Shown here piece after piece: positions 8,818 through 16,980 of a stretch of 54,822 nt of DNA. This DNA comes from Anaerolineae bacterium (lineage in GTDB: Bacteria > Chloroflexota > Anaerolineae > 4572-78 > J111). Numbering within the stretch: the stretch's first letter is position 1; the number at the start of each line of letters is the position of its first letter. The position numbers and the translations under genes were made by a program. The stretch covers positions 1 to 54,822 of the forward strand of contig JAGRBZ010000009.1 in assembly GCA_020433805.1 (NCBI GenBank). The letters are read 5' to 3'. The notes under the pieces were generated by a model. It made no database searches, was not told where the DNA came from, and was given only the letters and a program-made list of their open reading frames with translations.

Positions 8818-10074
8818 TCACCGTCGATACCAGCGTTTGCTGATTTCCTTGCGCGACTGGCGCAAATCCAAATTGGCCTCTTCGGCAAACTGTTGAAATA
8901 AGGTCATAAACCGGGCCCGATCTCGGTTGGAGATGACCGCTACTGCATCTGCCGAGGCTAAGGTGTAGGGATAGCCTAACCCAACCACACACTCGGCCCG
9001 GATGACATCCAGTACCCACTCCTGCAACTCATCCTCCAACACCCAGCGCGGTAGTTCAATCCGAGCCGGTAGCCCATCCGAGGTTGTTTGTAGATAGGTA
9101 AAGACGACATCGGCATAATAATCCCGCCAGACCGATGGAATGAAGCGATCAGACCGGGCGCAGGTGTAGAAGCGGCAGCGATCGCCCCAGGCCTCCATCA
9201 ATCCGCTCAGCAGCTGAGCATCGGTCAGTTGGCTGAAACGTTGTTCGCCGGTCAAGGTCAGCAACATATTCAGCAGATCCCGGCTGCGGCTCAAATCAAC
9301 GTAGGCCACCAGCGGAATGCGGACCTGTTCTGACGTCGCCAGGAGATCTCTAATGGGCTGAAGATAAGCCTGTCGTCGCTGCATCGGCAACCGCTGGATA
9401 AAGGACAAAATAAAAGAACCGTCAAAGAAGGCGACGGTCGGTTTAGCGCTATCAGAAGTGTCCGTAATAAACGTATGTAGCTGGGCCACTTCGGCCTGAA
9501 AGCGACGCCAACCAACCTCCTCCTCGACACTGCCCTCCACTTCAAGTTCCTCCGGACCTAGCACCGTCACTATCGCATCCTTTTCAAACCGGCCATGACT
9601 CTGTCGCGTGTGGTGGTTCTTGAACCAGCCGACCTGGACCAGGCCGACCGGGATTGAAAATTCTTTTGGTGGCGACAGTTGGGAGCCATCGACGGCAAAG
9701 GTGGTCACGCCTTCGAGAATCTGTAAGGCCCAGGCCCGAGCCTGTTGGTGATGTTGCCAGCGTTCGGTGAAGGACGTAACGAGCTTCGCATTCGTTTGTT
9801 CTTTGGTGGGGCGCGCGCCAGGCCAGGGGCTATGGACCAAGGCGGCATCGAGCGCCTCGACCGGCTGATTGGCCCAGTAAGCGAGGATGCCTTGTAACCG
9901 ATCCAACTCGGCTTGAAGCTGCTGATTAGCCACCTGAAACCGTGAGCGATGGGCCTCCAATGAGGCTTTGATGGATTTGGAATGAAACACAGCCGAAGCT
10001 CCGAGAGACTCATGGATTTGACTCGTCAGCCTTGGAGTGGATCTCTTTCCCCGCAATGGCTTCAGCTGGGACAC
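8818..10074 (-). CDS. nurA: NurA domain nuclease
   Basis: A 418-residue NurA-family nuclease. After a coiled N-terminal region (about 35-120) comes the first NurA catalytic block FAVDGSQLSPPKE with Asp129, then VAFFDGSF with Asp218, the second conserved acidic block. NurA is the 5'-3' nuclease that works with HerA on DNA ends. The annotated start is a GTG that overlaps the upstream xre gene by 65 bases; a later in-frame GTG near residue 29 is possible. It is followed by the accessory gene after 3 bases. No key catalytic residue appears lost. Confidence 0.85.
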   Translation of the reverse strand: MSQLKPLRGKRSTPRLTSQIHESLGASAVFHSKSIKASLEAHRSRFQVANQQLQAELDRLQGILAYWANQPVEALDAALVHSPWPGARPTKEQTNAKLVTSFTERWQHHQQARAWALQILEGVTTFAVDGSQLSPPKEFSIPVGLVQVGWFKNHHTRQSHGRFEKDAIVTVLGPEELEVEGSVEEEVGWRRFQAEVAQLHTFITDTSDSAKPTVAFFDGSFILSFIQRLPMQRRQAYLQPIRDLLATSEQVRIPLVAYVDLSRSRDLLNMLLTLTGEQRFSQLTDAQLLSGLMEAWGDRCRFYTCARSDRFIPSVWRDYYADVVFTYLQTTSDGLPARIELPRWVLEDELQEWVLDVIRAECVVGLGYPYTLASADAVAVISNRDRARFMTLFQQFAEEANLDLRQSRKEISKRWYRR

Positions 10075-10288
10075 CTGCGTCTAAGACCAACAGTTTCAAG
10101 GCATTTACAAAATCGCCATCGAGAGCCTTGATGATTGGGAATAGTAAGGTGATGGACACCTCACGCTGCCCGGTCTCGACCAAACAGAGATGTGATGGGC
10201 TTATGCCAACCTGAGTGCCAAGTTGACGCATACTCTGCCCTTGTGCTTCCCGCAGTTGTTGTAGATATTTACCAACCCGTTTACCCAT
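10010..10288 (-). CDS. Xre-family HTH regulator, first gene of the nurA-herA operon
   Basis: A 92-residue Cro/CI-type helix-turn-helix protein (VGKYLQQLREAQGQSMRQLG, then GISPSHLCLVETGQR as the recognition helix region), with a short C-terminal tail. It is homologous to the divergent Xre protein at 10431: both contain LDGDF plus a similar LxxDxGxP segment. Its promoter (TTGACA, 17 bp, TAAAGT on the minus strand, 10350 to 10322) is followed at once by a 17-bp palindrome (10305-10321), so autoregulation is likely. The same palindrome lies in the tns promoter. The RBS AGGTGAT is 5 bases before the ATG. Confidence 0.85.
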   Translation of the reverse strand: MGKRVGKYLQQLREAQGQSMRQLGTQVGISPSHLCLVETGQREVSITLLFPIIKALDGDFVNALKLLVLDAGVPAEAIAGKEIHSKADESNP

Positions 10289-10304
10289 TTTATCACCTAA
10301 TATC

Positions 10305-10321
10305 GACCACTTTATGTGGTC
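10305..10321. promoter_or_regulatory. 17-bp palindromic operator upstream of xre-nurA-herA
   Basis: GACCACTTTATGTGGTC: a 6-bp dyad with a 5-base AT centre. It begins directly after the -10 box of the minus-strand xre promoter, so it would cover the start site. Its reverse complement is identical to the site at 12145-12161 in the tns promoter; the exact match extends to 18 bases. Confidence 0.8.
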
Positions 10322-10350
10322 ACTTTACACATTAAGAGCTAATTTGTCAA
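10322..10350 (-). promoter_or_regulatory. Predicted promoter of xre-nurA-herA
   Basis: Read on the minus strand: TTGACA (10350-10345), 17-bp spacer, TAAAGT (10327-10322). The consensus -35 and ideal spacing make it strong, and the operator lies immediately downstream. Confidence 0.65.
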
Positions 10351-10361
10351 CCTTTTACCGT

Positions 10362-10391
10362 TTGCGATTTGTGAACGGCGTATGATATACT
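10362..10391 (+). promoter_or_regulatory. Predicted promoter of the divergent xre gene
   Basis: TTGCGA (10362-10367), 18-bp spacer, TATACT (10386-10391), about 40 bases before the GTG start at 10431. It does not contain the 17-bp palindrome, so it may be controlled differently. Confidence 0.5.
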
Positions 10392-10430
10392 TTCTCAATA
10401 ATATGGCGATTTAGATTAAAGGGATCACCA

Positions 10431-10706
10431 GTGAAGAGTCAAAAACTTGGCGATTATCTCCGAAGCTTACGTGAAACGGAGGGTTATTCCACGTGGGCGT
10501 TGGCAGAGCGAGCAGAATGCAGTCAATCACTTATTTCTGCAATCGAGAACGGCGAGCGGTTTCCACATTTGTTACGATTATGGGAAATCTTGAAAATTTT
10601 AGATGGAGATTTTAGGCAAGGTCTTTATTATTTGTGTGTTGATTTAGGAATACCAGAATCGGATGTAGAAGGTATATTGCCTGAAGAAATGGATGAAAAT
10701 TCTTAA
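10431..10706 (+). CDS. Xre-family HTH regulator, divergent
   Basis: A 91-residue Xre-type DNA-binding protein (LGDYLRSLRETEGYSTWALA, then ECSQSLISAIENGER). The start is GTG with AAGGG 8 bases upstream. It is transcribed divergently from the other Xre gene and resembles it along its length, including the LDGDF segment, so the two are paralogues and may compete for the same or related operators, as in phage-type switches. It lies upstream of the non-coding stretch that leads to tnsA. A role in controlling transposition is inferred from the shared palindrome near tnsA. Confidence 0.82.
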   Translation: MKSQKLGDYLRSLRETEGYSTWALAERAECSQSLISAIENGERFPHLLRLWEILKILDGDFRQGLYYLCVDLGIPESDVEGILPEEMDENS

Positions 10707-11871
10707 CTTGCTCAAATGCCTTTTTATTTCTCACAACTTTCGAAAGACATCCCAAATAGATACCATCTGAGAAACTGATCACATTTAATAAACAGGCGCT
10801 GCGATTAGTGGTGTCTGTTTTTTTGTCAGTTTGTCATTAGTTGTATTTTGGATAACTCCGGTTGAACCGTTAACTAGTTGATCAAATGTGGGAGGTTTAT
10901 CCTCATAAATAACAAGACCATTGATATTGAGATGGCGATGAACGTAAACTGTTGGACTTACCGGCAGAGCCAACACTACAATGTTTGAGTCTTCTTAAAG
11001 AGGTGAGCTTAACTGGATACACGACAGGCACGTTGTTGCCGAGCATTTATCCCGTGTTCCTTACAAGTCAGCTTTTTGGGATGAGATTGAAATAGGATGT
11101 ATCTTCATCCGCGAGTATGTTGTAAAACAGTGCGCCGCTTCATATTACAAAACAGTTGATTGAGTATTGCGCAGATTACCAGATGGTAATCGCAAATTTT
11201 TTAGCTAGGTGTTTATAGAGACAATAATCAAGATGATGGATTAAAGAGGAAAGAACTCGACGCCGTAGTTGCCTTCAGGGCTGACTAAGTTGGTGTTTGA
11301 TCGACGGCCAGGTTGCGGCGAGTGAAGATGGGCGACAGCAACTCAGGCAGTTTGCCTTGTCACTCTTCCAGCAGAACCACTGTTGCATCCACTGTTTCTC
11401 GATGTAGTGTTCGGATCCGCGGAGCAAAATGATGCAACAATGTGGAATGATAAAAACATACTTGGGTTCGTACTCATAGCGGCTTCCAAAAATTTTTTGA
11501 TGTCTTCCGGACTATTTATGTAGTAATCGATCTTTTTGTTTTTTGAGAGATCATAGTAACACGATAATTTTTTTGAAAGCAAATTACTTTACCGATGGTG
11601 TCATAAAATATGCGAGTCTGCAAACTGCAATTTTGGGTGTTGTACGATTTTCATGCCCCTTGAATTTTATTGGTTTATGTGCTATGATACCCCGGTGGTT
11701 GGTGAGAACAGCAGGGTAAATATATTTGTATAAAAGATCATAATATAAGCTGGCCCTTAATTCTTGGAAGAATCACCGTAAACACAATATCTTATTTGTG
11801 ACAGAGGTTCAGACAATTACATCAACCACTAAAATCTTATAGCGGCCCTAAAATTTTTGAAAAGAGCCTGT

Positions 11872-11911
11872 TCACAGCGGAGGCACTGCATATGCAGTGC
11901 CTCCGCTGTGA
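11872..11911. repeat. 40-bp perfect palindrome without a loop
   Basis: Twenty-base arms centred on GCATATGC at about 11891/11892, starting TCACAGCGGAGG and ending CCTCCGCTGTGA. No spacer and no mismatch. It is not followed by a U tract, so a terminator is unlikely. Candidates are a protein-binding dyad or a cruciform-forming site. Confidence 0.85.
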
Positions 11912-12142
11912 TTTAGGGGAATAATATTTTGGGGTAAACAAACCACAATAACGAAAGATACCGAAAGGGGTGATCATATTTAGAGTTCGATAAAATGTTG
12001 GCGTGAAAAAATTGAATACTGAGTATCTATAGTATATTTGCAGACACACGAATAGCCGGGGAGACTACAGAAAAATTTGAGCTAAAGTCAAGGCAACTAG
12101 TAAGCTGGATAGCTCCCACAAATTCGGTTTGGCGCTGTAAAA

Positions 12143-12171
12143 TTGACCACATAAAGTGGTCATTGTAGAAT
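12143..12171 (+). promoter_or_regulatory. Predicted tns operon promoter
   Basis: TTGACC (12143-12148), 17-bp spacer, TAGAAT (12166-12171), pointing to tnsA. The 17-bp palindrome covers the -35 box and spacer, an arrangement expected for repression by steric block. Confidence 0.65.
12145..12161. promoter_or_regulatory. 17-bp palindromic operator in the tns promoter
   Basis: GACCACATAAAGTGGTC, identical to the reverse complement of the operator at 10305-10321 in front of xre-nurA-herA. Two exact copies of such a dyad, both placed on promoters and nowhere else noticed in the window, point to one shared regulator. Confidence 0.8.
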
Positions 12172-12403
12172 TTGACCGAGATTTGTAAGAAACAAACAAA
12201 AATATTTATAGAAATCTCTCGATATTTCCGGCCCTTAATTAGTTCGGCTACTTGGCAAGAGTGAAAGCCAAGAGCCTAAATTAAAGCAGGAATTATGGCG
12301 AGAACCGGCGCCATCGGTAAACGAAATTGGTGCCGCATTAGTGAAGCTTGAATATTGTGCATTTGAAATCTATTAATTGTAGTCAATAGAAAAGAGGAAA
12401 TTA

Positions 12404-13231
12404 ATGGCGAAAAGACGCTACAAGACAACGAAAGAATCAATTGAGAGAAGGATTAAGCAAGGGCGTGGACAAGGTAAAGGTGCGAACTATATGCCTTGGT
12501 TAACGATCCAGGATGTCCCCTCATTAGGGTTAGTTCAACGTATTAAGGGATTGAAAACCGGCAGGGTACATCATTTTCTCAGCCAGTTGGAAGCCCGGTA
12601 CTTCTTCATACTGGAATGGTCACCGCAGGTTATAGACATTCGCGAACAATATCCATTGTTTCCACAGGAGATGACTCTGAAACTGGCATGCCAGTCTGGC
12701 GTAAGCCATCCCGTTCATCCGCAAACAAGATATCCGGTGGTAATGACTACTGACTTTCTAATTACATTACAAGGTACTCATCGGCCAATGGTGGTGGCCC
12801 GAACGGTAAAACCAACATCCGAGTTGAACAAGAGGCGGGTTCAGGAAAAATTTGAAATCGAACGACGATATTGGTTAAAGCGTGGAATTGATTGGGGAAT
12901 TGTGACCGAGCAGGATATTGATACTACCCTTGCCCAAAATCTGCAATTACTCCGTCAATATTGGGATGTTTCAAATCGGCTTAACGGTAACTCTGAAAGA
13001 TTGGCGGAGATTGTTAAGGAATTGAATCTAATCGCTTCTAACAATTCTGACCAATCGCTCAGAACTATGACCCGCCTCTGTGGCCAGCGACTCAACCTAC
13101 CGGCCGGCGACTGCTTAGCGGTGATCTACCATTTACTCATAACGCGACAGTGGCAGGCAAATTTGCGTATGCCGTTAAACCCAACAAAACCAATTACATC
13201 ATTAGAGACAAAGGAAAATAAAGATGCTTGA
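12404..13231 (+). CDS. tnsA: TnsA endonuclease of Tn7-like transposon
   Basis: A 275-residue TnsA, nearly the length of Tn7 TnsA (273). The catalytic pattern of this restriction-type nuclease is present: Glu63 (SQLEARYFFIL), the same number as in Tn7, Asp117 (VMTTDFLI) and Lys136 (ARTVKP). The position of Tn7 Gln130 appears to be Thr134. The C-terminal third is the helical TnsA-C region that binds TnsC. TnsA cuts the 5' ends of the element so that transposition is cut-and-paste. The RBS is AGAGGAA, 5 bases before the ATG. It overlaps tnsB by 8 bases. Confidence 0.93.
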   Translation: MAKRRYKTTKESIERRIKQGRGQGKGANYMPWLTIQDVPSLGLVQRIKGLKTGRVHHFLSQLEARYFFILEWSPQVIDIREQYPLFPQEMTLKLACQSGVSHPVHPQTRYPVVMTTDFLITLQGTHRPMVVARTVKPTSELNKRRVQEKFEIERRYWLKRGIDWGIVTEQDIDTTLAQNLQLLRQYWDVSNRLNGNSERLAEIVKELNLIASNNSDQSLRTMTRLCGQRLNLPAGDCLAVIYHLLITRQWQANLRMPLNPTKPITSLETKENKDA

Positions 13232-15482
13232 AAAAAATATTCTCATTGAGTGGCTTCCACTTCTTGATGCAAAAGCCGAAGATACTAACACAATTGAAAA
13301 TACAAAGCTAAAAGTTGATCGTGTGTTATACATAGGTCCGGATCAGGTTGTGTTGTTCGACATTGATAATAAGAACGCTCTGCCTCGTTGGATGTTGAAA
13401 GTTGATATCGAAGCAGCGTTTGATAATGGAAATGCGAGAGTTCTTGAGGTTGATCCGTTCGATGGTCTTCGCCAACCTGAAGAGAATATAAAGTATAAAC
13501 ACCGGCAAAGACGAGATAAAATATGGGAACTGTTTCGGCCTCTGGTAGAAACTGAAGACGGCCGGTCGAATTTGGACATATTTATTCCAGATCTTCGGGG
13601 TAAGTTGATAAACGAGGTCGCCAAGAATGTCAACTACGATTGCCGTAAACTTATCTACAAATACCTGCGCCGGTATTGGCGAGGCGGCCAGATGAAAAAC
13701 GCTTTGCTCCCACGCTATACGAATTGTGGAGGTAAAGGAAAACCAAAAAATCCACGAAAGAAGAAGTTGGGTAGACCCAGCATTCTAGCCAAGCAGACAG
13801 GGAGAGAAATTGGTGTCAATATCGACGAGAAAGTAAAGGTGCGATTCAGACTGGGTATTAAGGAATTTTACGAAACAAAGAAAGAGTTGCCTTTCCGGCG
13901 GGCATATTTGGAAACGCTCTATAAATATTTTAACAAGGGCTACAAGGAAGAAAATGGTGTGAAGATTCCAGTTATGCCTCCGGCTGATGAATTGCCTACA
14001 GAGCGCCAGATGCGTTATTGGTACGAAAAGGAATACAAACCAGAACGCGCAATGATTGCACGTATCGGTCAACAACGTTTCAACCTGGAGAAGCGGCCCG
14101 TATTGGGCAAGTCAACTGAATTAGCTCACGGTCCTTGCTCTGTTGTTCAAATTGACTCTACACCGGGCGACATCTATCTGGTCAGCGAACTCGATCGTTC
14201 CAAGGTCATTGGCAAACCAACGATTTACTGTGTATCAGATACTTTTTCACATATGATTTTGGGTTTCGCAGTGTTATTGGAAAACGCTAGTTGGAACGCA
14301 GCAAGGCTTGCTCTAGAGAATGCAATGACTGACAAGGTAGCGTTTTGCGCGAGAAATGGCATCGACATCAGGCCGGAAGAATGGCCTTGTCATTACGTAC
14401 CGGACCGAATTTTGGCCGACCGTGGCGAATTGGAAGGTCTGAACGCCGACCATTTGGCCAATGCCCTTGGAATTACGGTGGCAAATACTTCACCATACCG
14501 AGGTGACATGAAGCCGATTGTAGAGGCTGACTTTAGGCAATTTAATGCGCACACAATTAAATGGCTTCCGGGAGGTTACGACTCAGAGGTTCGTCGTGGA
14601 GATGAAATTGCCAAACTAGAGGCTTGCCTTACCCTGTCTGAGTTTCGGAAGATTATGATCGAAACCATTTTCTATCTGAATAATATTCATCGCCTGGACA
14701 ACTATCCTTTTTCAGAAGGAATGATCCGGGACAAGGTGGAGCCAATACCAATCGATCTCTGGGAATGGGGAATGAACAATCGGACTGGCTCGCCACGTAC
14801 GTTGTCTGCTGATGTAATCTATCGCAACCTGTTGCCTCGGGAAGAAGCGTCCGTTACACGACAGGGTATTAAATTTAAAGGACTTCACTACACCTGTGAC
14901 CTGGCGCTCAAGGATGATTGGTATGTAAGGGCCGGTGCCAGAGGACGCGGGCGAGTAAACATATCCTATGACCCACGCCGGACCGATGTGATATTTATGG
15001 AAGTTGATGGACGAACGGAATTGGAGGTTTGTCATTTAATGGAAAAGGATGCGGTTTACCGTGATTGGGATTGGTCGATGGTAACTGCGTTCCAAGAGGA
15101 GCAAAAACTTGATAAGACTAAAGGTAGGTCAAAGGAAATTCAGGCTGGAGCTGAAAAAAGCGCCAAAATTGAATATGTTGTGAAGCAAGCCGAAGAACGG
15201 CATAAACAGGCTCTTGCGGATAACCAACAGTCAAAAACAGCCCGTACGAAGGATATCAACGAAAATCGTCGGAAAGAACTAGAGCAAGAAAATGCACAGT
15301 TTCGAAACGAGATTCGCGACAAAGAAAGTTTTATTGAGCCTGTAGAGGATACCCAATCGGAAACTGATGGCGGTTATGTGCGGCGACCTCGCAACCGGGA
15401 TTTGTTTGAGCAAGCACAAAAACATCAGTTAGACCAAAAAAATATCGACTCACATGAGGAGATTGACAATGACTCAGATTAA
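13224..15482 (+). CDS. tnsB: TnsB DDE transposase of Tn7-like transposon
   Basis: A 752-residue TnsB/Mu-type integrase-core transposase. The catalytic residues are Asp311 (VVQIDSTPGD), Asp399 (ILADRGELEG) and Glu434 (VEADFRQF), spaced D-87-D-34-E as in this family. DNA-binding domains lie upstream (about 100-290) and a beta-barrel domain follows (about 530-600). The C-terminus is charged and helical, as expected for the TnsC-binding tail. TnsB binds the repeats at both transposon ends and joins the 3' ends to the target. It overlaps tnsA by 8 bases and tnsC by 14, indicating translational coupling. Confidence 0.95.
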   Translation: MLEKNILIEWLPLLDAKAEDTNTIENTKLKVDRVLYIGPDQVVLFDIDNKNALPRWMLKVDIEAAFDNGNARVLEVDPFDGLRQPEENIKYKHRQRRDKIWELFRPLVETEDGRSNLDIFIPDLRGKLINEVAKNVNYDCRKLIYKYLRRYWRGGQMKNALLPRYTNCGGKGKPKNPRKKKLGRPSILAKQTGREIGVNIDEKVKVRFRLGIKEFYETKKELPFRRAYLETLYKYFNKGYKEENGVKIPVMPPADELPTERQMRYWYEKEYKPERAMIARIGQQRFNLEKRPVLGKSTELAHGPCSVVQIDSTPGDIYLVSELDRSKVIGKPTIYCVSDTFSHMILGFAVLLENASWNAARLALENAMTDKVAFCARNGIDIRPEEWPCHYVPDRILADRGELEGLNADHLANALGITVANTSPYRGDMKPIVEADFRQFNAHTIKWLPGGYDSEVRRGDEIAKLEACLTLSEFRKIMIETIFYLNNIHRLDNYPFSEGMIRDKVEPIPIDLWEWGMNNRTGSPRTLSADVIYRNLLPREEASVTRQGIKFKGLHYTCDLALKDDWYVRAGARGRGRVNISYDPRRTDVIFMEVDGRTELEVCHLMEKDAVYRDWDWSMVTAFQEEQKLDKTKGRSKEIQAGAEKSAKIEYVVKQAEERHKQALADNQQSKTARTKDINENRRKELEQENAQFRNEIRDKESFIEPVEDTQSETDGGYVRRPRNRDLFEQAQKHQLDQKNIDSHEEIDNDSD

Positions 15483-16974
15483 TAGGAATTCAAACAATAT
15501 TTCTTTCCGGTTTCAGCAGGCCCGTTATTCAGAACAAATATTACCAATGTATCAGGGATACCCGACAATCGAGGCTTTGCCCCCTATCCTTTCTGAAGAG
15601 CAAGCAGTAAAAAAATTGGCCAATTTACCTCAGTTTTATCCAGAACTTCGCGAGCTATCCGCAGAATTACGCTTTCACGCGATTCAGGATATTGAGAATC
15701 TATTTGTGCCGTTATTCAAACACACTGAATTGGAACAACGGATTTCAAGGGTAATACGTTCTGGCTACCGAGGGCGCAATCCGATGGACTATGGATATTG
15801 GGTGCAACTTAATGGACGCAACCAGGCTCTAAACATCGAACAGCCCCCTCCACACCCCACAAACGGCAGATCTGGAAAAGGGTTAACATTGCTGGGCGTC
15901 AGTGGGATTGGTAAAACAACAACTCTCACCCGAATTCTATCTCTTTATCCCCAAATAATCTTTCATAATTGGTACCAGGAGAGAGAGCTTTCTTTAACTC
16001 AGCTTGTCTGGTTAAAACTTGATTGTCCTAAAGATGGTTCTATCAAATCCATATGTCTCAATTTCTTTCACGCCATAGATGATCTGCTGGACACCGACTA
16101 TTACAAATATTACGCCAGGAAGGGACGAGCTACAGAGGCAGAGATGGTTCCTAAAATGGCCCGGGTCGCTTCCCTTCACCAACTTGGAGCCTTATTCATT
16201 GATGAGCTTCAACGACTTAGTGAAGCCAAGAGTGGCGGTGCGGCAAGGATGCTAAATTTCTTTGTCCAATTGGATAATATCATTGGAGTACCAATAGTTC
16301 TTGTTGGTACATTTAAGGCCCGTAAATTTCTGGTTGGTGAATTTCGCCAGGCCCGGCGTAGTACCGGCCAGGGTAATCCTGAATGGCTGAGGCTGGAAGA
16401 GGACGACGAATGGGATATATTGTTACAGGCATTGTGGAAATATCAATATGTACGTAATCCTCAGAAACTGACGCCTGAGCTAAGCCGGATTCTATACGAT
16501 GAAACTCAAGGGATAACGGACTTTGCTGTCAAAATTTTTATGCTTGCTCAAATACGTGCCATCGAAAGTGGAATTGAGATGATAACATCAGACATTATTC
16601 GCTCGGTCGCGGCGGAAAGTTTAGTCTTGGCTAGAGATGCACTGGAGGCTCTGCGCAATAACGATTGGACGAAACTTCAAGAGATAGGTGACATTTATCC
16701 AATGAAAACGGACTCTTTTATTGAAAGAGCTATGGCCAGCAAACGAGCCAAAGATGAGGAAAGAAGGAAGAGAAATGAACCTGCTAGTTCTGAGAATAAG
16801 AAAAAAAGGCGTCAATCCAAACCTAAGAGTGATAAGCGAGAACAACTTGCTAACCGTGATCGGGTAGAGAGACACGATGATCTTCGGAATTCCTTGAGGG
16901 ATGATAACGACGATACATATCAGGCACTTGATAATAATAATCACATCCGGTCTGGGGATGAGTTTTTGGATTAA
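15469..16974 (+). CDS. tnsC: TnsC AAA+ ATPase target-selection regulator
   Basis: About 501 residues from the ATG at 15469, chosen because GAGGAGA ends 6 bases before it; an in-frame ATG at 15454 would remove that site. Walker A is GVSGIGKTTT at about residues 142-151 and Walker B is LFIDEL with Asp245-Glu246. An arginine-rich AAA+ C-terminal part follows (GTFKARKFLVGEFRQARR). The last 100 residues are highly charged (KR-rich), unlike the core. TnsC polymerises on target DNA and links TnsD/TniQ to the TnsAB transposase. It overlaps tnsB by 14 bases. Confidence 0.93.
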   Translation: MTQINRNSNNISFRFQQARYSEQILPMYQGYPTIEALPPILSEEQAVKKLANLPQFYPELRELSAELRFHAIQDIENLFVPLFKHTELEQRISRVIRSGYRGRNPMDYGYWVQLNGRNQALNIEQPPPHPTNGRSGKGLTLLGVSGIGKTTTLTRILSLYPQIIFHNWYQERELSLTQLVWLKLDCPKDGSIKSICLNFFHAIDDLLDTDYYKYYARKGRATEAEMVPKMARVASLHQLGALFIDELQRLSEAKSGGAARMLNFFVQLDNIIGVPIVLVGTFKARKFLVGEFRQARRSTGQGNPEWLRLEEDDEWDILLQALWKYQYVRNPQKLTPELSRILYDETQGITDFAVKIFMLAQIRAIESGIEMITSDIIRSVAAESLVLARDALEALRNNDWTKLQEIGDIYPMKTDSFIERAMASKRAKDEERRKRNEPASSENKKKRRQSKPKSDKREQLANRDRVERHDDLRNSLRDDNDDTYQALDNNNHIRSGDEFLD

Positions 16975-16980
16975 CGAGTT

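Larger units (their letters stand above)
10707..12403. other. 1.7-kb largely non-coding region with decayed fragments upstream of tnsA
   Basis: No convincing intact gene. The frame 10999-11163 (+) is a 54-codon stretch with a protein-like composition (WIHDRHVVAEHLSRVPYKS...) between stops and without a start codon, probably the remains of a lost gene. Small minus-strand frames near 10785, 11343 and 11837 lack ribosome sites and look spurious. A 40-bp perfect palindrome lies at 11872-11911. The tns promoter and operator lie at 12143-12171, leaving a leader of about 225 bases before tnsA. Confidence 0.6.

Noticed and set aside
10785..12049. Three small minus-strand frames (10785-10976, 11343-11582, 11837-12049)
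   Set aside because: No ribosome sites, no conserved-looking sequence, and one contains the 40-bp palindrome; likely chance frames in decayed DNA.
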